The position numbers and the translations under genes are program-made. A model generated the notes under the pieces. The model saw only the letters and a list, made by a program, of their open reading frames with translations, did not search any database and was not told the origin of the DNA. A DNA stretch of 61,766 nt. Origin: Actinomycetota bacterium. GTDB lineage: Bacteria > Actinomycetota > Acidimicrobiia > Acidimicrobiales > AC-14. The stretch spans positions 1 through 61,766 of the forward strand of contig JBFMCT010000017.1 in assembly GCA_040754375.1 (NCBI GenBank), written 5' to 3'. Shown here one piece after another: positions 54,126-61,766 of the stretch. Every line of letters starts with the position of its first letter. The stretch's first letter is position 1.

Positions 54126-55745
54126 CTAGGTGGCGGCTCGGCTGCGGCTGACGGCGAAGACGACGATCATGGCCAGGCCCATGCCGATGGCCAGCCCGGC
54201 GCCCATAAGGACGGCGTCGGGTACGCCCTCGTCGTCGTCTTTCGCGATGACCTGGGGCGTTCCGTGGAGGTGGACGCTGGCGAAGTAAGTGTCGTCGGCT
54301 GACCCCTCGTTCGTCCCGTTCCGGCTGTCCTGCCAGGCGAAGTACACCGCGTCGTCGCTCGACACGATGCCGGTCGGCCCGTGGATGTCGGCGTTGCCCT
54401 GCCAGATGCCGAAACGGCGGTCGATGATGCGGTCGTTGATCTTGATCCCCTCGGAGAAGGTCCGGCCCTGGTCGAGGGAGTATGACCACCACACGTCTTG
54501 GTGGCCGATGTAGAAGGAGACACCCGGCGGCGTATTGGTGCCCGCCGGCACCGGGCTGTTGCGGTTGTCGAGCCAGACGACGTCGATCCGCCCGTTCGGC
54601 GCGAGCGAGATGTTGGGGTGCATGTGGTGGACGTTGGGGAGGTCGCCGTCGCTCACCATCCGCCGGTCCTCCCACGTCGCGCCGGAGTCGCGTGACACCC
54701 GGATGTAGACGTCGCGGTCGTCGGCCGGCAGTGACGGTCGGGGATTGGGGTGGCCATACCAGATGGCGTAGAGGTTGTCGGAGTTGGGGTCGGCCCGAAG
54801 GGCCCACTTCCGGTTGTGGGCGAAGCCCGCGTTGCCCTCCTCGATCTGCTTCGCGTCAGACCAGGTCTGGCCATGGTCGGAGGAGGAGCGGTAGAGCACG
54901 GTGCGGATGGGCGGCTGCGGGGCAGGCTGGCCCGCCGGAGCCGGCTCGACCCGGCCCCGCCCGGCGAAGGTCACGTGCACTACGCCCTTTCCGTCGACCG
55001 CCGGCCGCCCCTCGTAAGACCCTTGCGGATCGCCCTCCCGCAACGAGAAGGGCGGGCCGAACGTACGGCCACCGTCACTGGACGCCACGATCAGCGCCTT
55101 GTTGCCCGACGGCACGTCGTCGTTGAGGTGGAACTGCATCCACGAGACGTAGACGTACCGTGGGTTGTTCGGGTCGACGGCCACCCACGCCCGGTAGTTG
55201 CGCTTGAGGCCACGGTCGGCCTCGGGGGCCTCGGGGGCCTCGTAGACGCGGACGGTCTCGAACGTGAGGCCGTCGTCGTCCGACTTGGCCAACCAGATGT
55301 GGACCGGCCGGTTCGGCCGGTCGATGGTGGCGAACCTCGGGTCGCTGGCGTGGAACCCGATGTACAGGACGCCGTCCTTGTCGTACACCATGCTGTGGCT
55401 GATGTTGGAGTCGGGGTTGCCGCACGCGTCGGTCCAGGGGCTGGTCATGGGGCTGCCGCCCGGTGACCACGACCGGCCGTCGTCGGTCGATCGGTAGACG
55501 TCGATGGTCCTCTTGGTGCGGGCCTCGCAATCGGCGATGACGAGCACGCCCGTCTTCGGGTTGCGGGTGATCAGCGGGGTGGAATGCCCGCGCGCCGGAT
55601 CTGGGTTGGTCGTCACCTGGACGGCGGCCGTCACCACCGGGGTGATCTCGTCGCCCTGCTGGGCGGTGATGGGCGAGGCACCGGTGACCCCCGCCAACAA
55701 GCCCGCGCCCACTGCGGTCCACAGCTTGAATCGGAACCGACGCAC
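54126..55745 (-). CDS. Membrane-anchored BNR-repeat sialidase-like protein
   Basis: 539 residues from GTG 55745. A signal peptide (to about residue 29) is followed by a beta-propeller with Asp boxes: STDDGRSW, SDDDGLTF, SSDGGRTF, SSDHGQTW, SRDSGATW and SLDQGRTF. The C-terminus has one membrane segment (LMGAGLAIGMGLAMIVVF) and the basic tail SRSRAAT, so the protein faces outwards. Fold similarity to exo-alpha-sialidases is clear; enzyme activity is not, because Asp boxes are also common in non-enzymatic propellers. Confidence 0.85.
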   Translation of the reverse strand: MRRFRFKLWTAVGAGLLAGVTGASPITAQQGDEITPVVTAAVQVTTNPDPARGHSTPLITRNPKTGVLVIADCEARTKRTIDVYRSTDDGRSWSPGGSPMTSPWTDACGNPDSNISHSMVYDKDGVLYIGFHASDPRFATIDRPNRPVHIWLAKSDDDGLTFETVRVYEAPEAPEADRGLKRNYRAWVAVDPNNPRYVYVSWMQFHLNDDVPSGNKALIVASSDGGRTFGPPFSLREGDPQGSYEGRPAVDGKGVVHVTFAGRGRVEPAPAGQPAPQPPIRTVLYRSSSDHGQTWSDAKQIEEGNAGFAHNRKWALRADPNSDNLYAIWYGHPNPRPSLPADDRDVYIRVSRDSGATWEDRRMVSDGDLPNVHHMHPNISLAPNGRIDVVWLDNRNSPVPAGTNTPPGVSFYIGHQDVWWSYSLDQGRTFSEGIKINDRIIDRRFGIWQGNADIHGPTGIVSSDDAVYFAWQDSRNGTNEGSADDTYFASVHLHGTPQVIAKDDDEGVPDAVLMGAGLAIGMGLAMIVVFAVSRSRAAT

Positions 55746-55977
55746 CGCGATCCCCCCCCAATCGGTGCCGAACCCTTAGTGCCTGGAGGCTAACGACCGC
55801 AGGGGGCTCGCGCCAGCGGGCCCTGGAACTTGTCGATCGTGAGGACCTCGTCCCCAGGTAACGGGCGTCCCTGGCCACGCCGTCATCGACAGTTGGGGCC
55901 GGTAGTCCACGGCCACCGCCGGCAGCCCGCTAAGCGGTGCCCCCGGTCGGGGAGGCCGGCGGGTAACGTTCGGCGCC
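55746..55977. other. Divergent intergenic region (232 bp)
   Basis: It separates the sialidase-like gene and rnhB. A G-rich stretch on the minus strand just before 55745 serves as the ribosome site of the former. No gene and no clear promoter boxes. Confidence 0.4.
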
Positions 55978-56694
55978 ATGGCCTTGATCGTCCCGCCCGT
56001 GAGGCCGCCGGTGGTCAGGCGCCAGGTGGTGCCCAGCCTGGCCACCGAGCGGGAGCTGTGGGACGAGGGCGCCGAGATCGTCGTGGGGGTGGACGAGGTC
56101 GGCCGGGGCGCGTGGGCCGGGCCCATCTCCGTGGGGGCAGCCGTGCTGCCCCGGGAGAAACGCCTGCGCAAGGTTCGGGACTCCAAGATGCTGACCGAGC
56201 CCGAGCGCGAGCACCTGTTCCCGCGGCTGGCGGCGTGGTGCGCGGCATGGGGCGTGGGCCATGCCAGCCAGGCCGAGTGCGACGAGCTGGGCATGTCCGC
56301 GGCCCAGAAGCTGGCTGCCCGCCGGGCCGTCCAATCCCTTGGGGTGGTCCCCGACGTAGTGCTGGTCGATGGCAACTGGGACTTCGTGGGCGGGGCCCGG
56401 GTCAAACGACTTGTGAAAGGGGACGCAAGGTGCCTGTCGATCGCCACCGCTTCGGTGCTGGCCAAGGTGAGCCGTGACCGCATCATGCGGGCCGAGGCCG
56501 AGCACTTCCCGGGCTACGACTTCGACCTCAACAAGGGATACCCGTGCCCCCGCCACAAGGCGGCGCTGGCTGCCTGGGGCCCGACCACCATCCACCGGCG
56601 GGCGTGGGTGTTCATGGACAACATCCCCTGGGCCGGCGTCCCCCGCCGGGTGCGCGACACCGGCCAGGGCCAGCTCTGGGAGGTGAGCGCGTGA
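55978..56694 (+). CDS. rnhB: Ribonuclease HII
   Basis: 238 residues from ATG 55978. The catalytic motif is VGVDEVGRGAWAGP (Asp39, Glu40), with VRDSKMLTEPER, VVLVDGNWDF (third acidic residue) and TASVLAKVSRDRIM. FDLNKGYPCPRHKAALAAWG is conserved. It removes single ribonucleotides and RNA from DNA. The stop overlaps the start of the small lipoprotein gene. Confidence 0.94.
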   Translation: MALIVPPVRPPVVRRQVVPSLATERELWDEGAEIVVGVDEVGRGAWAGPISVGAAVLPREKRLRKVRDSKMLTEPEREHLFPRLAAWCAAWGVGHASQAECDELGMSAAQKLAARRAVQSLGVVPDVVLVDGNWDFVGGARVKRLVKGDARCLSIATASVLAKVSRDRIMRAEAEHFPGYDFDLNKGYPCPRHKAALAAWGPTTIHRRAWVFMDNIPWAGVPRRVRDTGQGQLWEVSA

Positions 56695-56885
56695 GCGTGG
56701 GTGCGAGGGGCCGGGCCGTCGCCCGGGTGGCCGCGGCCGTGCGGCTGGCGGTGGCGGGCCTGGCCGCGGTGGCCGCCCTGGGGGCGGCCGCCTGTGGCGG
56801 GGCCGACGACGGGGGGGTCGTCGAGACCCCGACGACGGCCGAGCAGGCTCCTGCCTCTCCCTCGGGCGGCGATTACTACCCGTGA
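56691..56885 (+). CDS. Very small putative lipoprotein
   Basis: 64 residues from GTG 56691 (GTGA overlap with rnhB). Long hydrophobic signal with lipobox GAAAC followed by GGADDGGVVETPTTAEQAP and ending SGGDYYP. The mature peptide would have only about 30 residues. The overlap and lipobox argue for a real gene. Function unknown. Confidence 0.6.
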   Translation: MSVGARGRAVARVAAAVRLAVAGLAAVAALGAAACGGADDGGVVETPTTAEQAPASPSGGDYYP

Positions 56886-56909
56886 CCCGGGCCGGGTAGC
56901 TTCGGGGCC

Positions 56910-57146
56910 ATGGCTCGCCGCGACTCGCTCGTCCTCCGTCTGGCCGCATTGTGGACGGTGTTCATCTGGACCTTCTTCGTCCGCAACCTGCTGGGCGACC
57001 CGACCCACTCGGCTGGGTTCAAGGCCGTGCACCTGACCCTGGCCGTGGTTTCGATCGGTTTCGCGGCGGCTATCTGGCGGGTGGCCTCGCGTGGCAGCCG
57101 CCGGGCGGGCCAGCAAGAGCAGGAGCGGGCCGCTACCCCTTCGTAG
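56910..57146 (+). CDS. Small membrane protein of unknown function
   Basis: 78 residues from ATG 56910. Two hydrophobic segments: LRLAALWTVFIWTFFVRNLL and AVHLTLAVVSIGFAAAIW, joined by GDPTHSAGFK, with a basic, polar tail. The pattern matches short membrane proteins common in actinobacteria (helical hairpin). The end overlaps the convergent DUF2277 gene by 14 nt. Confidence 0.7.
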   Translation: MARRDSLVLRLAALWTVFIWTFFVRNLLGDPTHSAGFKAVHLTLAVVSIGFAAAIWRVASRGSRRAGQQEQERAATPS

Positions 57147-57390
57147 GGGCTCCTCGGGCACGGGCCCCGCGCAGGGCTGGCGGCCGTGCCCCGGGCGGGC
57201 TGACTAGGTCGTCGAGGAGCCGGCGGACCGACGCCGACACCTCGGCCACGGCCCGGTCGAACACCTCGGCGTTGGCCTTGGACGGCTGGCGGTAGCCGCT
57301 CACCTTGCGCACGAACTGGAGGGCGGCGGCCTGCACGTCCTCGTCGCTGGTCGGTTCAGGTCCCCGCAGGACAACGATGCTCCGGCACAT
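57133..57390 (-). CDS. DUF2277-family protein
   Basis: 85 residues from ATG 57390 (MCRSIVVLRGPEPTSDEDVQ). The conserved stretch AALQFVRKVSGYRQPSKANA followed by FDRAVAEVSASVRRLLDDL identifies DUF2277, a small family of unknown function found with the same MCR start in many bacteria. No membrane segment. Confidence 0.85.
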   Translation of the reverse strand: MCRSIVVLRGPEPTSDEDVQAAALQFVRKVSGYRQPSKANAEVFDRAVAEVSASVRRLLDDLVSPPGARPPALRGARARGAPTKG

Positions 57391-57415
57391 GCCCCACCCT
57401 GGCACAGGGCCGCCC

Positions 57416-58009
57416 TCAGCGGCGCAGGAGGGCGAAGGCCATGTCCCGGCCGAGACCAGCCCTCATCGCCAGGTGCACCCACAGTTCGGCCAGGGACTCG
57501 AGGTGGCGGGCCGCGGTCAGCCCGCCCGCGTCGACGGCGTCGAACCCGAGGTCGCGGGCCAGGGAGGCAACCACCTCCTTGGCCCCGACGTCGTCGCCGG
57601 CCATCAAGGCAAGGGCGGCCCGACCTTCGATCACGGGACTGGCCATGGTCTCGAACCCCATGGTGTTGAACGCCTTGACGACGTGGGCACCGGGGGCCAG
57701 CGACGCCACCCGTTCGGCTCCCGATCCGCCGCCCGCCACCGGCTGGCCCATGGGGTTGGTGGCGTCGGCCACTACCCGGCCCGACAGGTCCCCCGCAGCC
57801 GCCACCACGTCACCCACCACCTCGTAGGGCACGGCCAGCACCACCACCTGGCTGCGCCCGGCCGCGCCCGCGAAGGTCTCGGCGTTGCCCACCGAACAGC
57901 TCACCTGGGCGGGCCGGCGCGACCCGAACACGACCGTGTGGCCCCGCGCCGCCCAACCCGTCCCCAGGGCCGACCCCACCCGGCCCGTGCCCAAGATCGC
58001 GATCCGCAT
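57416..58009 (-). CDS. NADPH:F420 oxidoreductase-like protein
   Basis: 197 residues from ATG 58009. N-terminal Rossmann motif ILGTGRVGSALGTGWAARGH, then VVFGSRRPAQ, VVLAVPYEVVGDVVAAAGDL, VADATNPMGQP and VKAFNTMGFETM. These define the F420-dependent NADP reductase family (Npdg), which moves hydride between F420 and NADP. Related proteins include YrfF/NAD-binding dehydrogenases without F420, so the cofactor is an inference supported by cofC at 42060. It follows the arginine genes on the same strand, 19 nt apart. Confidence 0.8.
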   Translation of the reverse strand: MRIAILGTGRVGSALGTGWAARGHTVVFGSRRPAQVSCSVGNAETFAGAAGRSQVVVLAVPYEVVGDVVAAAGDLSGRVVADATNPMGQPVAGGGSGAERVASLAPGAHVVKAFNTMGFETMASPVIEGRAALALMAGDDVGAKEVVASLARDLGFDAVDAGGLTAARHLESLAELWVHLAMRAGLGRDMAFALLRR

Positions 58010-58028
58010 GGCGGCAACGGTAGGCGGC

Positions 58029-58856
58029 TCAGGGCAGGTCGACGTCGAGGGCCAGGGTGAGGCACCGGCACGCCCCGCCCGCCTTCTGGAACTCGCCGAC
58101 GTCGACCTCGGCCACGGCGAAGCCCCACGCCTCGAGCTGGCGGCCGACCCGGGGCGGGCACGTGGGCATGACCACGTTGGTGCCGACCACCACCGAGTTG
58201 GCGCAGAAAGCGGCCGTCTCCTCGGGTTGGAGGGCGAAGGGCTCGGGCACCAGCGCCTCGACCACCCGGCGGCCGTATGTGTCCCACGCCTCGGGGGCGA
58301 CCAGCGCCCGGCGGCCGTCGAGCGGGCAGAAGGTGAGGTCGAGGTGGTAGTAGCGGGGGTCGGCCAGCTCGATCGGGCGCACGGGCACGGCGAGCAGGTC
58401 GGAGAGCGCCGTGTGGGCGGCCGCGTCGGAGCGGAACCGGTACCCCGACAGGATGGCCCGGCCGAAGGGCAGGGCGTCGCCCGCCCCCTCGTGGGAGACG
58501 CCCTCGGGCAGCTCAACGACGTCGTAGCCGTGGGCCTCGAACCACGCCCGGAAGTGGGGCACCTCGCCCTGGCGCTGGGGATGGCGGAACCGGCTGGGCA
58601 CGAACCGCCGCCCGTTGACCAGGCCGGCATTGGCCGTGAACACCAGGTCGGGCAGGCCGGGCTGGGCGCCCATGACCTCGACCTCGGCGCCCGCAGCCGT
58701 CAAGGCAGCCACCAGTTGGTCCCACTGGGCGCGGGCCCGGTCGAGGTCGACGGCCACCTCCTGGTGCATCCACGGGTTGATCTCGTAGAGCACGCCGAAG
58801 TGCTCGGGCGGGCACATGAGCAGCCGGCGCCCCCACGTGAGCGCGCCCTCAGCCAT
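58029..58856 (-). CDS. Arginine dihydrolase-like amidinotransferase-fold enzyme (DDAH/AgrE N-domain type)
   Basis: 275 residues from ATG 58856, overlapping the upstream gene by 8 nt. Features of the guanidine-modifying fold: LLMCPPEHFGVLYEINPWM, LPDLVFTANAGLVNGRRFVP, EGAGDALPFGRAILSGYRFR, YYHLDLTFCPLDGRRALVAP and the C-terminal Cys region GGACRCLTLAL. Similar to dimethylarginine hydrolases and to the N-terminal half of cyanobacterial AgrE/ArgZ (arginine to ornithine, CO2 and ammonia). The partner gene encodes what would be the AgrE C-terminal half, which favours arginine dihydrolase. Confidence 0.85.
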   Translation of the reverse strand: MAEGALTWGRRLLMCPPEHFGVLYEINPWMHQEVAVDLDRARAQWDQLVAALTAAGAEVEVMGAQPGLPDLVFTANAGLVNGRRFVPSRFRHPQRQGEVPHFRAWFEAHGYDVVELPEGVSHEGAGDALPFGRAILSGYRFRSDAAAHTALSDLLAVPVRPIELADPRYYHLDLTFCPLDGRRALVAPEAWDTYGRRVVEALVPEPFALQPEETAAFCANSVVVGTNVVMPTCPPRVGRQLEAWGFAVAEVDVGEFQKAGGACRCLTLALDVDLP

Positions 58857-60096
58857 CAGGTGACGCGGGCAGGAGGTGGTCGGCCAGGGTGTGCAGGAAC
58901 AGGCCCACGTCGGTGACGATGCCCAGCGCCTGGTGGCTACCCCGGTCGGCCAGCTTGGTGACGACCGCCTGGTTGATGTCGACGCAGTAGGTCTCCACCC
59001 CGGCGGGCAGCAGGTTGCCGGTGGCGATGGCGTGCAGCGTCGAGGCCAGCATGAGGGCGACCGTGACGCCCGGCAGCAGGGCCCGCATGGCGTCGGCCGC
59101 CTCCACCACGTCGGTGTACACGTCGGGCAGCGGCCCGTCGTCGCGCAGCGAACCGCCGAGCACGAAGGGCACGCCGTGGGTGACGCATTCGTACATCGTG
59201 CCGGCCGTCAGCCAGCCCGACTCCACGGCCGCGGCGATCGAACCGGCCCGGCGCACCTCGTTGATGACCCGGAGGTGGTTGGCGTGGCCGCCCTCGGCCG
59301 GGGCCTGGCCGCTGAGGGCCACCCCCAGCGAGGTGCCCAGCACGTGGGACTCGATGTCGTGGGTGGCGAAGCCGTTCCCGGCGAACAGCACGTCGACCCA
59401 CCCGTTGCGCACCAGGCGGGCCACGTGGGGGGAGGCCCCGGTGTGCACGACCGCCGGTCCGCACACGGCCAGCACCTTGCCGCCCGTGGCCTTGGCCGCC
59501 CGCAGGCGGTCGGCCACCTGGGCCACGAGCAGGTCCTTGGGCTTCTCGGAGGAGACCTCCGAGGCCATGAACTCGAAGGGGTTGGCGCCCCGGGGCCTCG
59601 ACAGTGGCTGGGCCCGCACGCCCTCGCGCCCCACCACCACGGGGTCGCCCGCCTTGACCCGGTGCATGGGCTCGGTACGCACCCGCCCGTCGGGCCGCAG
59701 CACGAGGGCGCAGTCCATCTCGGGGTTCTCGACGTCGACCCAGCGGCCGTTCAGCCGGACCTGGGTTGGCAGGTTGGTGGTCGAGTAGAAGCCCTCGGGC
59801 AGCACGCCGTCGACCTCGGCGGCGGCCGTGGAGGCGTCGTGCTGGTGGGCCCGGTTGGCCCCGTGGACGGCCAGTTCGTCGACGATGGCGTCGAGGGTGG
59901 CGGCGTCGGGGGCCTCGACCTCGATGATGGCCCGGCTCGGGTCGGTGCTGGTGCGGCCGACGTCGAACTCGACGATGCGGTAGTCGCCGCCCGCCTCCAA
60001 GATGATGTCGAGCACCTTGGCCAGGATCAGCGAGTCGACGATATGGCCGCGTACCTCGACCCGTTCGGTGGCGTTCACGGCCTGAGAGGTTGGCAC
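58849..60096 (-). CDS. LOR/SDH-domain protein, ornithine cyclodeaminase type (TIGR00300)
   Basis: 415 residues from ATG 60096. Residues ~10-100 form an ACT-like/LOR domain (VEVRGHIVDSLILAKVLDII, FDVGRTSTDPSRAIIEVEAP). The rest has CGPAVVHTGASPHVARLVRN, VLFAGNGFATHDIESHVLGT and ETYCVDINQAVVTKLADRGS, features of the TIGR00300 family. Archaeal members and the AgrE C-terminal domain convert ornithine to proline plus ammonia with NAD as cofactor. The 8-nt overlap with the arginine dihydrolase gene supports one pathway: arginine to ornithine to proline. Confidence 0.85.
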   Translation of the reverse strand: MPTSQAVNATERVEVRGHIVDSLILAKVLDIILEAGGDYRIVEFDVGRTSTDPSRAIIEVEAPDAATLDAIVDELAVHGANRAHQHDASTAAAEVDGVLPEGFYSTTNLPTQVRLNGRWVDVENPEMDCALVLRPDGRVRTEPMHRVKAGDPVVVGREGVRAQPLSRPRGANPFEFMASEVSSEKPKDLLVAQVADRLRAAKATGGKVLAVCGPAVVHTGASPHVARLVRNGWVDVLFAGNGFATHDIESHVLGTSLGVALSGQAPAEGGHANHLRVINEVRRAGSIAAAVESGWLTAGTMYECVTHGVPFVLGGSLRDDGPLPDVYTDVVEAADAMRALLPGVTVALMLASTLHAIATGNLLPAGVETYCVDINQAVVTKLADRGSHQALGIVTDVGLFLHTLADHLLPASPDG

Positions 60097-60259
60097 CTGG
60101 CGGGCGCCCCTGCCGGGGATGCGGGCGTGGCCACGGCTGCGGAGGGGCCCCGCCGGGGCCGCCGGGAGGCGTCGTCCGGCACCCGACCCCCCTGTTCATG
60201 GCCCCATGGCCCTGGTTGGGGGCAGGTCGGCCGCCTCGGAACGAAGCGCCGAACGCGAA
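60097..60259 (-). other. Intergenic stretch between the transglutaminase and the LOR/SDH gene (163 bp)
   Basis: Holds the putative promoter of the arginine operon on the minus strand. No motif stands out. Confidence 0.3.
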
Positions 60260-61766
60260 TCACGCCCGCCGCCGGACGGGGGTCACCAGCGCCTTGGGGC
60301 CCCGCCGGGGCCGCCGGGGGGCGCTCTGTTCGACGGCGGCCACCACCGCCTCGGCCCGGGCCCGGGCCTCGGCCGGCGGTTCCCGGCCCGACCAGGCGGC
60401 CGACGTCACCAGTTCGCCCACGCCCACGAGCCGGGGTTCGGCCAACCGGCCGGCCAGCGCGTGGCAGTACTCCGAGGGGGTCTCGGCCGGCTGGTGGGGC
60501 CGGCCGTGGCGGCCGCCCGCCCTGGTCAGCCGCTCGTAGGTGCGCGTGGACCACGGGCGGGCCTGCAGCCGGCGCCGCCGGGCCCGCCAGCGCCAGGCCA
60601 CCCAGGCCAGGGCGGCGACGGCCAGAGCGGCCAGGAGCCACCACATCAGGCGGGCCCACGACGGCCCGTCGGTCACCGCCGGGGCGTCGAAGCGTCCCGC
60701 GGGGTCGAAGGGCACCCAGCCGACGGCCGGGAACCAGACCTCCACCCAGGCGTGGGCATGGCCCTCCCGCACGGTGAACGGGCCGCCGAAGCGGCCCCGG
60801 TCCCCGGGCAGGTAACCGACGGCGATACGAGCCGGGGCGGAGAGCGAGCGCAGCATGACGGCTGCGGCGGTGGCTGCTTGCTGGGCCGAACCGGCCCGGT
60901 CCCCGAACAGGAAGGCGTCGAGCGGGTCCTCCCCGGGGGGCAGGGCACCAGTGTCGTTGCGGACCGTCGTGTTGTCCCGCAGCCAGGCGATCACGGCCTC
61001 GGTCCGGTCGTACTGGGTGGGCGCCCCGGCCGCGATCTCGGCCGCCAGCTCGACGACCCGGGTGGGCAGGCCCGGGAAGCCGAGGTAGAGACGGCCCACC
61101 TCGGGCGGCACGCCGTCGACGGTCGCGTCGTGGGGCCGCAGGGACTCGGGCGTGTTGGGGGCCTGGCGGCTGCGGGCTTGGTAGGTGGCCCCCCGGCCCA
61201 GGGGCGGCAGGGCGGCGACCGTGCCGTCGGGACCGGCCGCGGCCGCCCCGGCGAGCGACAGCCGGCGGACCTGGGCGGCCGCCGGCACCAGCCCCATCCG
61301 GGCCGTCTCCACGGTCACCCGCTGGTCGAGGTCGCGCCCGGGCGAGCCCGGGGCCTCGCCGATGCCGGGCGGGACGGTCACGTCCCGGAACTGGGCCTGC
61401 TCGAAGGCCCGCGGGTCGAGGTCGGCCGACAGCCGCCAGCTGCGCCCGTCGTAGCGGTCGAAGGTCATCGTGCGCCACAGCGCCCGAGAGCGGGCCTCGA
61501 CCCGGAACACGACTTCGTCGCCCGTGCCCGTCCCGGCCCCGCCGGCGTCGAGCACGTCGGTCAGCTCCAGGTAAGGCGGTGCGTCTCCCGCCGGGGGACG
61601 CGGCCCCGGCGGCCGCCCCGCGTTGTCACGCCCGCCCCCGCCGCCGTCGGGTGGGGGCAGCAGGGCGGCCATGGCCAAGCCAATGAGCCCGGCCACCACC
61701 AGCAGCACCAAGGCCTCGCCCCCCACCCGCCTACGCACCCCGCCCAGGCCGGCCGCCCCGCCGCCC
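60260..61766 (-). CDS. TgpA-like membrane transglutaminase, C-terminal part (5' end outside window)
   Basis: The frame is open to the last base of the window; the GTG at 61738 is probably internal, since TgpA proteins have several membrane segments before this point. Visible: one membrane segment (ALVLLVVAGLIGLAMAALL), an extracytoplasmic domain with WRTMTFDRYDGRSWRLSADL, the transglutaminase core with QQAATAAAVMLRSLSAPARI, REGHAHAWVEVWFPAVGWVP (His) and FDPAGRF (Asp), a second membrane segment (MWWLLAALAVAALAWVAW) and a cytoplasmic tail. The position normally held by Cys (GxCxxxA) reads AGSAQQAAT: the catalytic Cys appears to be Ser or Ala. This suggests an inactive or structural protein. 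MoxR/DUF58 genes often accompany TgpA; here they are 13 kb away. Confidence 0.85.
   Translation of the reverse strand, partial: GGGAAGLGGVRRRVGGEALVLLVVAGLIGLAMAALLPPPDGGGGGRDNAGRPPGPRPPAGDAPPYLELTDVLDAGGAGTGTGDEVVFRVEARSRALWRTMTFDRYDGRSWRLSADLDPRAFEQAQFRDVTVPPGIGEAPGSPGRDLDQRVTVETARMGLVPAAAQVRRLSLAGAAAAGPDGTVAALPPLGRGATYQARSRQAPNTPESLRPHDATVDGVPPEVGRLYLGFPGLPTRVVELAAEIAAGAPTQYDRTEAVIAWLRDNTTVRNDTGALPPGEDPLDAFLFGDRAGSAQQAATAAAVMLRSLSAPARIAVGYLPGDRGRFGGPFTVREGHAHAWVEVWFPAVGWVPFDPAGRFDAPAVTDGPSWARLMWWLLAALAVAALAWVAWRWRARRRRLQARPWSTRTYERLTRAGGRHGRPHQPAETPSEYCHALAGRLAEPRLVGVGELVTSAAWSGREPPAEARARAEAVVAAVEQSAPRRPRRGPKALVTPVRRRA

Noticed and set aside
55746-55977. Possible tRNA or small RNA gene in the gap
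   Set aside because: No cloverleaf or terminator-like structure was found by eye.
60075-61478. Second minus-strand open frame inside the transglutaminase gene
   Set aside because: Arg/Gly/Ala-rich shadow frame; the recognised TgpA-like protein is in another frame.

Overview
The window is a GC-rich (roughly 70% by eye), densely packed bacterial chromosome segment with many GTG starts and 1-11 nt gene overlaps. A WhiB7-type regulator, coenzyme F420 genes (CofC, an F420:NADP oxidoreductase-like protein), an intein-bearing Rv2578c-type radical SAM protein, a decayed DUF222/HNH gene and a Z-prenyl synthase all point to Actinomycetota. An Acidimicrobiia-like lineage is my inference, not proven. 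No rRNA, tRNA, CRISPR array, insertion sequence or replication origin was recognised.

Layout. 1-2350: the end of a ChlI/ChlD-type metal-chelatase gene and a CbiX-like chelatase (cobalamin/tetrapyrrole). 2410-4034: a lower-GC patch with a lipoprotein, a frameshifted PKD-like secreted protein and a dead DUF222/HNH gene. 4079-8604 (minus): an NAD-type formate dehydrogenase whose catalytic subunit has an in-frame UGA in the selenocysteine motif, and whose Fe-S/2Fe-2S N-terminal portion is a separate gene at the other end of the operon. 8713-12130: the conserved ATP-grasp / alpha-E / transglutaminase trio. 12152-15404: a Z-prenyl synthase, asnS, moaA. 15411-21184: a DM13 protein, an RnfD/UnbU-like membrane protein and two CPA2 antiporters, bounded by a 25-bp direct repeat that includes the end of a glycosyltransferase gene. 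21170-26528 (minus): GT2, a small membrane protein, class A PBP, M50 protease, a Cys-containing small protein. 26596-27236: whiB7 with uORF and terminator leader. 27473-31158: a small acidic protein, a lipoprotein, the intein-containing radical SAM protein, a dienelactone-hydrolase-like protein. 31187-33457: divergent TetR/MFS pair with a palindromic operator. 33506-39488: a nurA-herA-mre11-rad50 operon of archaeal type.

39508-48672: peptide deformylase, HAD phosphatase, lipoprotein, PIG-L deacetylase, CofC, ABM-domain protein, metallophosphoesterase, gpsA, and a MoxR/DUF58/VWA module followed by a Thr-rich surface protein. 48672-53803: RpiB-like isomerase, a peptide-type ABC transporter (binding protein and two permeases, no ATPase) and selD. 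53804-57390: a decayed small gene, a membrane-anchored BNR-repeat sialidase-like protein, rnhB, small membrane/lipoproteins, DUF2277. 57416-60096 (minus): F420:NADP oxidoreductase-like protein and an adjacent pair that looks like a split arginine dihydrolase / ornithine cyclodeaminase (AgrE-type). 60260-61766: end of a TgpA-like transglutaminase running off the window.

How it fits together: MoaA (molybdopterin) and SelD (selenophosphate) supply what a selenocysteine-containing Mo formate dehydrogenase needs. The NurA-HerA-Mre11-Rad50 set is a complete DNA-end resection machine. The arginine pair would turn arginine into proline. The most unusual items are the split, permuted Sec-formate dehydrogenase, the archaeal-type repair operon, the repeat-bounded DM13/UnbU/antiporter cassette and the whiB7 attenuator leader.
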